Virus record (IMG/VR): IMGVR_UViG_3300050821_015712
Coordinates: 1 to 45,737 of that record
Origin: a virus
Length of the DNA stretch: 45,737 bases
Reading direction: 5' to 3' (one strand)
In this document: positions 1-6,692 of the stretch, piece by piece
Layout of the letters: every line of letters begins with the position of its first letter
Position numbering within the stretch: the stretch's first letter is position 1
Made by a program: the position numbers and the translations under genes
The notes under the pieces: generated by a model
What the model was told of the DNA's origin: nothing
Database searches by the model: none
Seen by the model: the letters and a program-made list of their open reading frames with translations, nothing else

Positions 1-86
1 TCTTGTCCACAGCGGCTCCCTCCACCCCAGCAAACTCAATGCATGCACATCCACTTCGCCCGAGCTAACGTGACCCGCGAACAGTT
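1..86. repeat. Terminal direct repeat, left copy (circular closure)
   Basis: These 86 bases are identical to the last 86 bases of the window (45652-45737). Either the contig is a circle whose overlap was left in, or the molecule is terminally redundant. A 72-codon reading frame with a plausible start region passes through the repeat without a break, so sequence on both sides is genuinely contiguous. The unique length is therefore 45,651 bases. Confidence 0.95.
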
Positions 87-114
87 CCAGTTGTCTTGGC
101 GGCTTTTTCGCCAT
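1..114 (-). CDS. Small hypothetical protein spanning the joint (5' part)
   Basis: This is the N-terminal part of a 72-residue protein that starts at ATG 114, runs to base 1 and continues at 45651 down to a TAA at 45547. It begins MAKKPPRQLELFAGHVSS, and a purine-rich GGCAGGTGG lies upstream as a possible ribosome binding site. It overlaps the end of the upstream minus-strand gene (65-445) by about 50 bases in another frame. The C-terminal half has a short beta pattern (FEITLLDGSKLPMTLATIRQL) of the kind seen in small phage accessory proteins. I do not recognise a family. Its intact frame across the repeat is the main proof of circularity. Confidence 0.7.
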   Translation of the reverse strand, partial: MAKKPPRQLELFAGHVSSGEVDVHALSLLGWREPLWTR

Positions 115-445
115 CTTCGCCACCTGCCAGTGTGCCGGAGTCCGGAGCCTCTTGGTCGCCGTTTTCCGGTGCTTCGGATTCCCCGGCGGCGCGGTCCTTG
201 CCGCTCAGCGGCCGCGATGCGATGGCAAATGCCGGGGCGTAGCGCTCAAGCCATTGCACGATGTACCCGTGGCTAAGCTCGGAGATGCCTTTTCCGTCCA
301 TGGCGCGCTGTAGCGTCCTCCATTTGAACGGAGAAGCCAATGCCATGTTCATCTGCGGCATCGAGTAGCGATGCTCGCGGCGGAAATTCTGCAGCCAGGC
401 GATCTGCTCTGGATTCAGGTTCTTCGTGCGTGGTCCCGGTGCCAT
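65..445 (-). CDS. Putative small DNA-binding regulator
   Basis: This 126-residue protein is not assigned to a family with certainty. Residues 8-70 are predicted helical and resemble a compact helix-turn-helix region (LNPEQIAWLQNFRREH, then FKWRTLQRAMDGKGI, then GYIVQWLERYAP). The rest is a charged, disordered tail. A good sigma70-like promoter (TTGACA, 16 bp, TATTCT) lies directly upstream, with the predicted transcription start at or next to the ATG. The message is therefore probably leaderless, and no Shine-Dalgarno sequence is visible. The gene adjoins the gene-free repeat-rich region at 446-942. A repressor or replication-control role would fit its size, position and fold pattern, but that is inference. 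Confidence 0.6.
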   Translation of the reverse strand: MAPGPRTKNLNPEQIAWLQNFRREHRYSMPQMNMALASPFKWRTLQRAMDGKGISELSHGYIVQWLERYAPAFAIASRPLSGKDRAAGESEAPENGDQEAPDSGTLAGGEDGEKAAKTTGTVRGSR

Positions 446-942
446 GTACGTAGAATACAGTGATTACATAGATTGTCAAGAGAAATTTTTGCGTGCTACA
501 ACTTTTTTTCCGTCGAACTATGCAAAACCACTTGCGAACAGGGGCTGTAGCGCACTGTAGCGCGTTTTTGTAGCCGTAGCACAGTGTAAGGTGTTGTAAG
601 GCAACGACATGTGATTTTACGAGTAGCGCGGAAACTCTATCAAATCTCCGCTATCTCTAAAAGAAAGAAAGAGTTATCTATTTTTGTGTAGTAGGGGTAC
701 TGATAGGCCACACCACTATCTTAGTGTGTCGCACTCAACATATATTTCTGGGAGTGCAACCCTGCTACAAATTCCCAATATCGGACAGTTATGTATTGTA
801 AGTAAAGGACTTGCGAACAGTAGCAGGGTTTTTGACCGTGCTACAACGTTTTTGCTAGATGTTTGCTAATCGATTGAAAACTAAGGTGTGTACGGTGGTG
901 TAGCAGGGTTTGTTGCGCTACTTTCGTGCTACCGTACCCCTG
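446..942. other. Gene-free AT-rich region with repeated GTAGC motifs (origin candidate)
   Basis: About 500 bases without a credible gene, clearly richer in A+T than the surroundings. It holds many copies of GTAGC/GCTAC in both orientations. These include GTAGCAGGGTTT twice (820-831, 900-911), the complementary CCCTGCTAC (760-768, and again near 938), GTGCTACAAC twice (493 and 838), and CTTGCGAACAG twice (near 523 and 810). Homopolymer T runs lie between the motifs. Such iteron-like clustering next to a helicase and a regulator gene suggests a replication origin or a multi-site operator. No consensus DnaA box was found by eye. Confidence 0.5.
452..479 (-). promoter_or_regulatory. Sigma70-like promoter for the 65-445 gene
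   Basis: On the minus strand a perfect TTGACA (479-474) is followed by a 16-base spacer and TATTCT (457-452). The predicted start point falls around 445-446, which is the first base of the ATG. That predicts a leaderless transcript. Confidence 0.65.
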
Positions 943-2136
943 CTACTTTTTGAAAAACCGGCGAACTACTTCTTCGACGCACTGCGGGACGATGGCGTCG
1001 CCGAGCGCAGCAAGACGGTCCACTCGGCGGGGTATCCCATGAGCCACTCGACCCACGTTGGGTTCAACTGGCCACCGACTTGATCTGCAAGACTCGGTGT
1101 GTTGTCGCCCATCTCTCGCGTCGCTCTCTTCTCGGAAGTTTTGCCTTTGTAATCGCGACTCTGTGGAGTTCTCCAATTCACCGCATCCGCCAGATCGTGC
1201 GGATAGTGATGACCGTCCGCGAAAAGATTGTTGCTCCCACGTCCGCCCATCGCATCGTGCGCCGTTGGCGTCGGCCACAATTTCACCGCTGAGTGTAGGC
1301 TGTCCCATGTCGCACCGTTCTTGTTCCGATGAGATCCCGCGCACTGGCTGTCCTCGCTTCTCGGCGTCGGCCAGAGTTTCGCCGCGCCCGTCAAAGTCAG
1401 CGTCGGCTTGTCGTGATTCCCTTTCGAATACTGGTAACTGCCCGATTCGTTGCTGCGGATCGTCGGCCAAAGCGCAGCACCGAGAAGAGTCGGATTGCCG
1501 CGCATGTGCGTCAAACTCCCCCGCGTTCCGTCCGCTGCTTCCGGAGTCGGCCACTTCGCCATCGTGTTCAAGGATGGACGTACGGATGCTCCATCGCTGG
1601 GCGATTGATTCGAGCCGTATTCGACTGCCGATGGGGTAGGCCACAATCCAGATTCGTCGTCGCAGGTGAGGGGCGCCAACGTCTGCGGCTGAAATGCAAT
1701 CCCCTTGCGCGTCATAACCGATCGCGGCCAGGTCTCCGAGTACTTCGCCCATCCCTCGACAAAGCAGCGCTGCCACGTTCTCCACGAAGACGAGCCGCGG
1801 TCGTACCACGCGAATGCAACGCACCATCTCCCGCCAGAGTCCCGAACGGGATCCGGTAATTCCGGCGCGTTTTCCGGCGTTGCTGATGTCCTGGCAGGGG
1901 AATCCTCCGGTGACGATGCGCACGTCTTCGGGGAAGCCGGAGCGGCGCAAGCCCAGCGGGAAGCCGCCGATCCCCGCGAAGAGGTGAATCTGCGTGTAGC
2001 CGGCGAAGTCTTTGTCCGGAATGGTTTCGATGTCGCGCTCATCTACGATTCCCTCCGGCAGCAGCCCTTCGCCCATACGTTCGCGCAGCACCGCCGCGCG
2101 GTAGGCGTTGTGTTCGTTGTAGTAGTGTCTACTCAT
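943..2136 (-). CDS. C5-cytosine DNA methyltransferase
   Basis: This protein transfers a methyl group from S-adenosylmethionine to carbon 5 of cytosine in DNA. The 397 residues contain the family motifs in order: motif I FAGIGGFPLG (about 53-62), catalytic motif IV GGFPCQDIS with Cys81, motif VI VENV (118-121), motif VIII RRRIWIVA, a variable target-recognition region (about 175-345), and motif IX/X near the end (RVDRLAALGDAIVPQ). Length is normal for a phage Dcm-like enzyme and no key residue is missing. The start overlaps the end of the upstream helicase gene by 8 bases, so the two are co-transcribed. It probably modifies viral DNA against host restriction. A partner endonuclease is not present next to it. 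Confidence 0.93.
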   Translation of the reverse strand: MSRHYYNEHNAYRAAVLRERMGEGLLPEGIVDERDIETIPDKDFAGYTQIHLFAGIGGFPLGLRRSGFPEDVRIVTGGFPCQDISNAGKRAGITGSRSGLWREMVRCIRVVRPRLVFVENVAALLCRGMGEVLGDLAAIGYDAQGDCISAADVGAPHLRRRIWIVAYPIGSRIRLESIAQRWSIRTSILEHDGEVADSGSSGRNAGEFDAHARQSDSSRCCALADDPQQRIGQLPVFERESRQADADFDGRGETLADAEKRGQPVRGISSEQERCDMGQPTLSGEIVADANGARCDGRTWEQQSFRGRSSLSARSGGCGELENSTESRLQRQNFREESDARDGRQHTESCRSSRWPVEPNVGRVAHGIPRRVDRLAALGDAIVPQCVEEVVRRFFKK

Positions 2137-3649
2137 CCTCGTCGCGTACTTCGGAGCTTTGGTTGTTTTTGAATTCTCGCTGCCAGCGGTACAGCGTGGT
2201 GCGGTGTAGTTCTTTGCCGGTGGGGGACAAATGCCTTAACACTTCCGTTGCTGGAGCTCCATTGGCGAACATCTCGAACGCCACTTTCTTTTGCGCCGCG
2301 GTTGCCGGACGGGTCAGCCATTGCGCTCCGTGATCTTCCGTCACCACCAGTTGCGCTTCGAAGGGTACCGTCCATCCAGCTTCGCCAAACTCGCGATTCT
2401 TCTCGACGTTCACGATCACGCGCAACCCCTGCGAACGGCGATAGTCCCCCGGATGTTCCAGCTTCAAATACGAATCCAGGATGTGTACCTGCGCGGAATC
2501 GCCCAGGAAGTCTCCTCCCTTGCCGGCATGCTGCAAGAAAAACACCGTGATCCCACGGGAGTTGAGATCGATGAACCAATCTTTTAACGTGGCAACTTGC
2601 TTCGATTCTTCCTCGCGCGAGGCGGACCATAGCGTCGAAATGTTATCCAGGACCAGGAAAAAGTATCCTTCGCCGAACAGTAAATCCTCGACAAACTTAC
2701 GATCGCTGGGGGTGGATACACTGGGCCGCCAGGACTGCGCCGCGCGAGTCGCCCGCGCGATCCGCTGATAGTCTTTCGAAACTACGGCCAGATCATCAAA
2801 CGTTTCATTCGTACGGTGAGCTTTGGCAATCATTTTTAATCGCTGGCGGATTTTCTCGCCGTGCATTTCACCGTACATGTAGAGCGTGCGGACTGGACCG
2901 AACATCGGCCAATGCCCTCCCGCGCCTTGATGTCCGTTGAAAATGATCTTCGATCCTTGCGCCATGCAGAATGCCATCTCCGTGGCGATCCAGCTTTTTC
3001 CCCAGCCAGACCACGAGTACAGCATGAACGTTCCTGCGCGAGTGACCAGAGGATCGATTAGAGGATCGGCTTTTGGCAGGTCCAGTGTGAGCAGTTCTTT
3101 GTAGCTTACGCACACGATGGGATTATCGTTGGTGCTGGGCGTGACGAGTTCTTTGATGCGCAGCTCGGCGGTCGATAGCAGCGCTTCGGGCGACTCTTCG
3201 CCTTCGAAGGCCCGCATCTGGATGTTGTGGCATTGATGAATCAGCGCGCGGCGCACGGCGAGATCTTTAACGATTTTCGCGTAGTGCTTGACGTTGGAAA
3301 CCTTGGGCATGCCATCGGCGAGAGATGCGAGATACGGCGCACCGCCGGCAGCTTCCAGATTGCCGGAAGTGTGCAGCGATTCCGTGAGCGTGACGAGATC
3401 GATAGCGGTGGCCAGCGCGCGCCCGGAACCTGTCTCGATCCGCGCCAGCTCCAACATCTGAATGAAGATGCGTTTGTTCTGGTCGAGAAAGAAATCGTCG
3501 GGGTGCAGGTAGCCTGTCAGTTCCGCGATGGCGCGGTTGTCCAGCAGGATCGCGCCGAGCACGCTGCGTTCGGCGTCCAGGTTGTTGGGTAACGGCTTGT
3601 CGGTATCGAGCGGAGTCTTCCGTTGACGAGAAAATGGGACAGTGGACAT
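2129..3649 (-). CDS. Replicative helicase-like protein: DnaB N-domain + RepA-like ATPase + C-terminal HTH
   Basis: Residues about 20-130 match the DnaB N-terminal domain (LPNNLDAERSVLGAILLDN). Residues about 195-420 form a RecA/RepA-like (AAA_25 type) ATPase with a P-loop SWSGWGKS (Lys218), Walker B FLVLDN (331-336) and a sensor-like FFLQHAGKGGD (370-380). Residues about 445-490 look like a helix-turn-helix (PATEVLRHLSPTGKELHRTTLYRWQREF). The combination suggests a hexameric helicase that may recognise the origin itself or load on DNA there. No primase or polymerase gene was recognised, so the host replisome would do the rest. The ATG has no convincing Shine-Dalgarno, and a terminator-like hairpin ends only about 30 bases upstream. 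Confidence 0.8.
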   Translation of the reverse strand: MSTVPFSRQRKTPLDTDKPLPNNLDAERSVLGAILLDNRAIAELTGYLHPDDFFLDQNKRIFIQMLELARIETGSGRALATAIDLVTLTESLHTSGNLEAAGGAPYLASLADGMPKVSNVKHYAKIVKDLAVRRALIHQCHNIQMRAFEGEESPEALLSTAELRIKELVTPSTNDNPIVCVSYKELLTLDLPKADPLIDPLVTRAGTFMLYSWSGWGKSWIATEMAFCMAQGSKIIFNGHQGAGGHWPMFGPVRTLYMYGEMHGEKIRQRLKMIAKAHRTNETFDDLAVVSKDYQRIARATRAAQSWRPSVSTPSDRKFVEDLLFGEGYFFLVLDNISTLWSASREEESKQVATLKDWFIDLNSRGITVFFLQHAGKGGDFLGDSAQVHILDSYLKLEHPGDYRRSQGLRVIVNVEKNREFGEAGWTVPFEAQLVVTEDHGAQWLTRPATAAQKKVAFEMFANGAPATEVLRHLSPTGKELHRTTLYRWQREFKNNQSSEVRDEDE

Positions 3650-3681
3650 GGTTGGCTGCTGTCGCCTCGGCGGAAAAGAAA

Positions 3682-3716
3682 AGGGCTCGCTTCAGCAGCC
3701 AGCAAAAACGAGCCCT
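3682..3716 (-). terminator. Terminator-like hairpin just upstream of the helicase gene
   Basis: On the minus strand an 8-bp perfect stem (AGGGCTCG / CGAGCCCT) closes a 19-base loop and is followed at once by TTTTCTTTTCC. It lies between the small gene 3813-3968 and the helicase start at 3649. No promoter fits between hairpin and ATG, so it may act as an attenuator that limits helicase expression. Confidence 0.55.
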
Positions 3717-3812
3717 GGACTTTTTCAGCGGGGTCGATGCGAACGTGAAGATACGCCCTACCACGGATGGCGGTCAAGCGAAAAAGACACAAGCTGTAGC
3801 GTGAAGGTTATT

Positions 3813-3968
3813 TCAACCGCGCGGCGGGAATGGATTGTTCGCCTGCATCATTTGCTGGACGAGCGAGTCCGGTACGTACGGCAACTTCTTGGCGACAGCA
3901 TGGAACGACGCAAGTATCGCCTGCACGTCTTCAAATGTCTCGGCAGTGATGCGAACATTTTCCACCAT
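3813..3968 (-). CDS. Small hypothetical protein (51 aa)
   Basis: A 52-codon frame below the usual length cut-off. It reads MVENVRITAETFEDVQAILASF and ends in NNPFPPRG. Composition is that of a soluble, mostly helical protein with a proline-rich tail. An in-frame stop lies just upstream of the ATG, so the protein cannot be longer unless a non-ATG start is used. It sits 42 bases after the stop of the 461-residue gene and before the terminator-like hairpin, in the same direction. Function unknown. Codon use is like that of its neighbours, which supports it being real. Confidence 0.6.
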   Translation of the reverse strand: MVENVRITAETFEDVQAILASFHAVAKKLPYVPDSLVQQMMQANNPFPPRG

Positions 3969-4010
3969 CTGCTGCCCGTCAGAATCTCACTGGACTGTTC
4001 CTTTCTTTTT

Positions 4011-5396
4011 TCAGTTCGATGCGGCGGCGAGCGGAGCGCCCTCCGGATGGAGATAATAAATCGCGCCGGCTAGGCATTCATCGAAATTGGGAGACGCCAG
4101 TGCCTGACTGAGAATGGGATCGCCGGCGAAGTACGTGCGGATTTGCGCTTCGGTACACGCCTTCATGGTGACGGCAAACGTTTCGTTTACCCCGGTGATG
4201 AACGCCATCAGCACATCGCCGCTGAATCCCTGGTGAACCATCTGCACGATGCGCTGTTTCACCGTGGTTTCGTCGAAGCCTTGCGGGGAAGCGGCAGCCG
4301 GCGCAGCAGCGGCCGCTGTCGGGCGATTCATGTCCACCACTGGAAAATCGGAATTGTTCGCCGGCTGCTGATGTTGCTGCGCTGGCTGCGCCGTGGGAGC
4401 GGCCGCGGGATGTGTGGCGACGTCGCGCGTAGTGACGTTCACCGGAGCAGGTTGCGCGCCGCGCTGAATCGCGATGGCGTTGTATTGCAGCACGGATTGT
4501 TTGGTGCGCTCTTCGGCGATCAAGCGGTAACGGTCCATGAATCCAGCACCCGCCTCGAGTATGCGCGGCGCCGCGTTGATCAACGACTCTCCGATCGCCG
4601 CCAGCGGATCGACTTTGGAAACACCTGTCCCGCCTCCGAGCTTTATTCCGAATAACGGCAGAAGTTCGAGTAGTTCCTTGATTCCCGAGACGGAGGCTTT
4701 TTCTGGCGGCTGCAATCCGCGGTTGAGAAGCGCCGTCATGATCGCGCCCATTTGCTGCATCATCATCTGCATGATCTGTTGCTGGGCCGCCTGGCCGGGT
4801 TGATTCTCCATTCGACTATAGGCCGCAGTGATAGCGGCTTCCGCTTGTTTTTGTACCAGAGAGAGAGACGCCACGTAAGCGGGATCGTTGGCTTTTTCCT
4901 TCCGTTCACTTTCAAGCTGCGCCCGTAAAAACTGGAGCGTGGCGTTCAGTTGCGCAGTGGTCTCCGTGGCGTTGCCTCCTCCAACTGGCATGCTTCCGCC
5001 CATGGTGAGCATCGCCGGATCGGCCACACCAACAGCTTTCGGCGGCGCCGCGATACTGAACACATCGCTGCAAACCCAGGTGCGGCCTTTGTGAAGCGAA
5101 ATCCGGTATTCGTAACCTCCAAACGATTCTTTGATCTCTTCCATGTCCACCGGTTTGGAGAACTTCGCGATCGCGCCTTTGAGCCCTTGCATGGCTGGCT
5201 GCAACCGGTACAGGTAGATCACGTAATCTTTTCCTTCGGCAGTGTCTAGAACCTGTTGCTGTTCCCAGAAATCCTTTTTGGGTTCGGTGTGTTGTTCGAT
5301 GGTCGGACCAGCGGCTGGAGCAGCTCCACCGCCCATTTCGATAGTAATCCCGCCAGTCGGGCTCTTAATTGTTGTAGAGCGTGTCGCTTTAGGCAC
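4011..5396 (-). CDS. Hypothetical protein, first gene of the minus-strand block
   Basis: 461 residues from a GTG at 5396. I chose that start because GAGAGGAG lies six bases upstream; the longer frame from 5423 adds a poorly coding stretch. The N-terminal third contains an ordered domain (DYVIYLYRLQPAMQGLKGAI, then GGYEYRISLHKGRTWVCSDV). The middle is rich in Ala, Gln and Met, with a coiled-coil-like part (LNATLQFLRAQLESERKEK). A Pro/Ala/Gln linker follows, and the last 100 residues are folded again. I do not recognise the family. As the first gene downstream of the divergent control region and next to the helicase, a replication-associated or DNA-binding role is plausible, but a structural role is not excluded. 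Confidence 0.8.
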   Translation of the reverse strand: MPKATRSTTIKSPTGGITIEMGGGAAPAAGPTIEQHTEPKKDFWEQQQVLDTAEGKDYVIYLYRLQPAMQGLKGAIAKFSKPVDMEEIKESFGGYEYRISLHKGRTWVCSDVFSIAAPPKAVGVADPAMLTMGGSMPVGGGNATETTAQLNATLQFLRAQLESERKEKANDPAYVASLSLVQKQAEAAITAAYSRMENQPGQAAQQQIMQMMMQQMGAIMTALLNRGLQPPEKASVSGIKELLELLPLFGIKLGGGTGVSKVDPLAAIGESLINAAPRILEAGAGFMDRYRLIAEERTKQSVLQYNAIAIQRGAQPAPVNVTTRDVATHPAAAPTAQPAQQHQQPANNSDFPVVDMNRPTAAAAAPAAASPQGFDETTVKQRIVQMVHQGFSGDVLMAFITGVNETFAVTMKACTEAQIRTYFAGDPILSQALASPNFDECLAGAIYYLHPEGAPLAAASN

Positions 5397-5466
5397 GGAA
5401 ACTCCTCTCAAGTGGTAGTGCAAACACGGGCATCGTGGCTAATTTACTCCTGTTTGTGGCTTTAGT

Positions 5467-5503
5467 ACAACAGTTTATACGGCGGTTTGTCATAAACTGT
5501 TGT
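5467..5503. promoter_or_regulatory. Perfect 12-bp inverted repeat (operator candidate)
   Basis: ACAACAGTTTAT (5467-5478) and ATAAACTGTTGT (5492-5503) are exact reverse complements separated by 13 bases. The right arm ends one base before a TTGACA -35 box. The element lies between the two divergent gene blocks. This geometry is typical of a dimeric or tetrameric regulator site that could control both directions at once. Confidence 0.75.
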
Positions 5504-5533
5504 TTGACACTTTTTGTCCATTGTAAGTACTGT
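5504..5533 (+). promoter_or_regulatory. Sigma70-like promoter of the plus-strand (late) block
   Basis: A perfect TTGACA (5504-5509) is followed by an 18-base spacer and TACTGT (5528-5533). The predicted start near 5540 gives a leader of about 110 bases before ATG 5651. The inverted repeat at 5467-5503 abuts the -35 box. Confidence 0.6.
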
Positions 5534-5550
5534 GTTCCCGTTGCGATACC

Positions 5551-5614
5551 GGGCCGGAGTGCGGGACGCCAACACGTCCCCGTGAACCAGCACCCCGCGC
5601 CGGCCCAACTTTTT
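5551..5614 (+). terminator. Structured leader with attenuator-like hairpin
   Basis: GGGCCGG (5551-5557) pairs with CCGGCCC (5600-5606). Inside, GCGGG (5561-5565) pairs with CCCGC (5594-5598), and a small GACG/CGTC stem (5565-5568/5575-5578) is possible. The closing stem is followed by AAC and five T residues (5610-5614). The element lies between the promoter and the first late gene, where it would stop early transcripts unless anti-terminated. Confidence 0.5.
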
Positions 5615-5650
5615 CGGTTTTTAGTTGCAGAAAAGGGACACTGACAAAAA

Positions 5651-6685
5651 ATGTCAACTCGCCCGCTACCGATCACCGCCTACCGACAACCCATTCCCGC
5701 GCAACTCTTCCTGATCGATGACGGCGATGCCGGCACCGCGCAAACCGTCGCGGCGATGTACCAGCAAATTTACGAAGGTTCGAAGAACGGCGAGATCAAC
5801 GCGCAAGCCATCGACATCATCCACGGCGCGCGCGTTCGCGATTTTGATTTTGGCGGGCAGCGGCGCGCCATCTTCAACTGGTTTCCGCGAAACATTATTT
5901 TCGTGCGCGATCCCGTAGCGGTAGAGACCGTGCGTACCCCGGTCGAAACCCTGCATCGCCGGGCTGGTGACTGCGATTGCCAGACCGTTTTAATGGGAGC
6001 TCTTCTCTCCACGATCGGGAATCACGTCCGCATCACCACGGTACGTTCTCAGCCGGGCAATCCGGATTTCTCGCACGTCTTCCTGGAAGTGCTCGACGGC
6101 GACAAATGGGTTCCCGTGGACTCCGCGCGGCCCGGCGCACGTTATGCGCGCGGCCCGGAGTACTATAAAGAACGTTTCCCCTGGCCGAATCCGTTCGATC
6201 CCGATGCCGCTCTCGGCAGGCTACGCGGATTGAACGGTTACGAAATTCCGCAAAACGCAGCGGCACTCAACAACACCTACCGCCCGATGGTGGTTCGGCG
6301 CCTAGCGGGACTTCGCGGACTGAATCGCCTGGCAGGCGCGCGCCTCGGCCGTCTGCGCGGACTTCGCGGACTCGGCCGCGGACGCATGGGCGACGATTCC
6401 GGCGATGGCGGATTCGATTTCAGCGGAGTGGCGCAAATTATCTCCGCAGGCGGCGCTGCGGCGGCGAACACGATCCGCGCGGTGAACACGCCAAGTTTTT
6501 CTAGTGGCCTGGTCTACAACCCAGCGACCGGTTCGTATACTTCTGCGCTCTCGCCCTACGGCAGCCCGTACGGATCGGTGGCGCCATCCGGCTATGTGAA
6601 CATTTTCGGCACGTTGGTTCCGACGAACACGCTGCTCGCCGGAGCTGCGGCGTTTGCTCTCTTGATGATTTGGGAAAAACGGTAG
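5651..6685 (+). CDS. Transglutaminase-fold membrane protein with RLRGL motif
   Basis: 344 residues in three parts. Residues about 75-165 carry a transglutaminase/cysteine-protease-like core: GDC with Cys108, then SHVFLEV with His142, then PVDSA with Asp157, in the order and spacing of the family triad. Residues about 224-262 are an Arg/Leu/Gly segment (LGRLRGLRGLGRGRMGDD) that recurs in four neighbouring proteins. The last 25 residues are a membrane segment ending in WEKR. First gene of the late block. A virion membrane protein that crosslinks, amidates or cleaves other virion proteins or cell-wall peptides would fit, but the substrate cannot be read from the sequence. Start: ATG 5651 with only a weak, distant AAAGGG. 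Confidence 0.75.
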   Translation: MSTRPLPITAYRQPIPAQLFLIDDGDAGTAQTVAAMYQQIYEGSKNGEINAQAIDIIHGARVRDFDFGGQRRAIFNWFPRNIIFVRDPVAVETVRTPVETLHRRAGDCDCQTVLMGALLSTIGNHVRITTVRSQPGNPDFSHVFLEVLDGDKWVPVDSARPGARYARGPEYYKERFPWPNPFDPDAALGRLRGLNGYEIPQNAAALNNTYRPMVVRRLAGLRGLNRLAGARLGRLRGLRGLGRGRMGDDSGDGGFDFSGVAQIISAGGAAAANTIRAVNTPSFSSGLVYNPATGSYTSALSPYGSPYGSVAPSGYVNIFGTLVPTNTLLAGAAAFALLMIWEKR

Positions 6686-6692
6686 GAGCACG

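Noticed and set aside
446-942. CRISPR-like array
   Set aside because: The repeats are short, irregularly spaced and in both orientations; there are no uniform spacers or cas genes.
966-2042. Second minus-strand frame of 358 codons within the methyltransferase
   Set aside because: The frame 943-2136 holds all C5-methyltransferase motifs; the other is its shadow.
3517-3792. Minus-strand frame reading through the hairpin upstream of the helicase
   Set aside because: Overlaps the helicase start in another frame and crosses the terminator; its ordered-looking start was judged chance, though not fully excluded.
3642-4073. Plus-strand frame of 143 codons opposite the helicase leader
   Set aside because: No ribosome binding site, no domain, and it opposes the small minus-strand gene and the hairpin; treated as non-coding.
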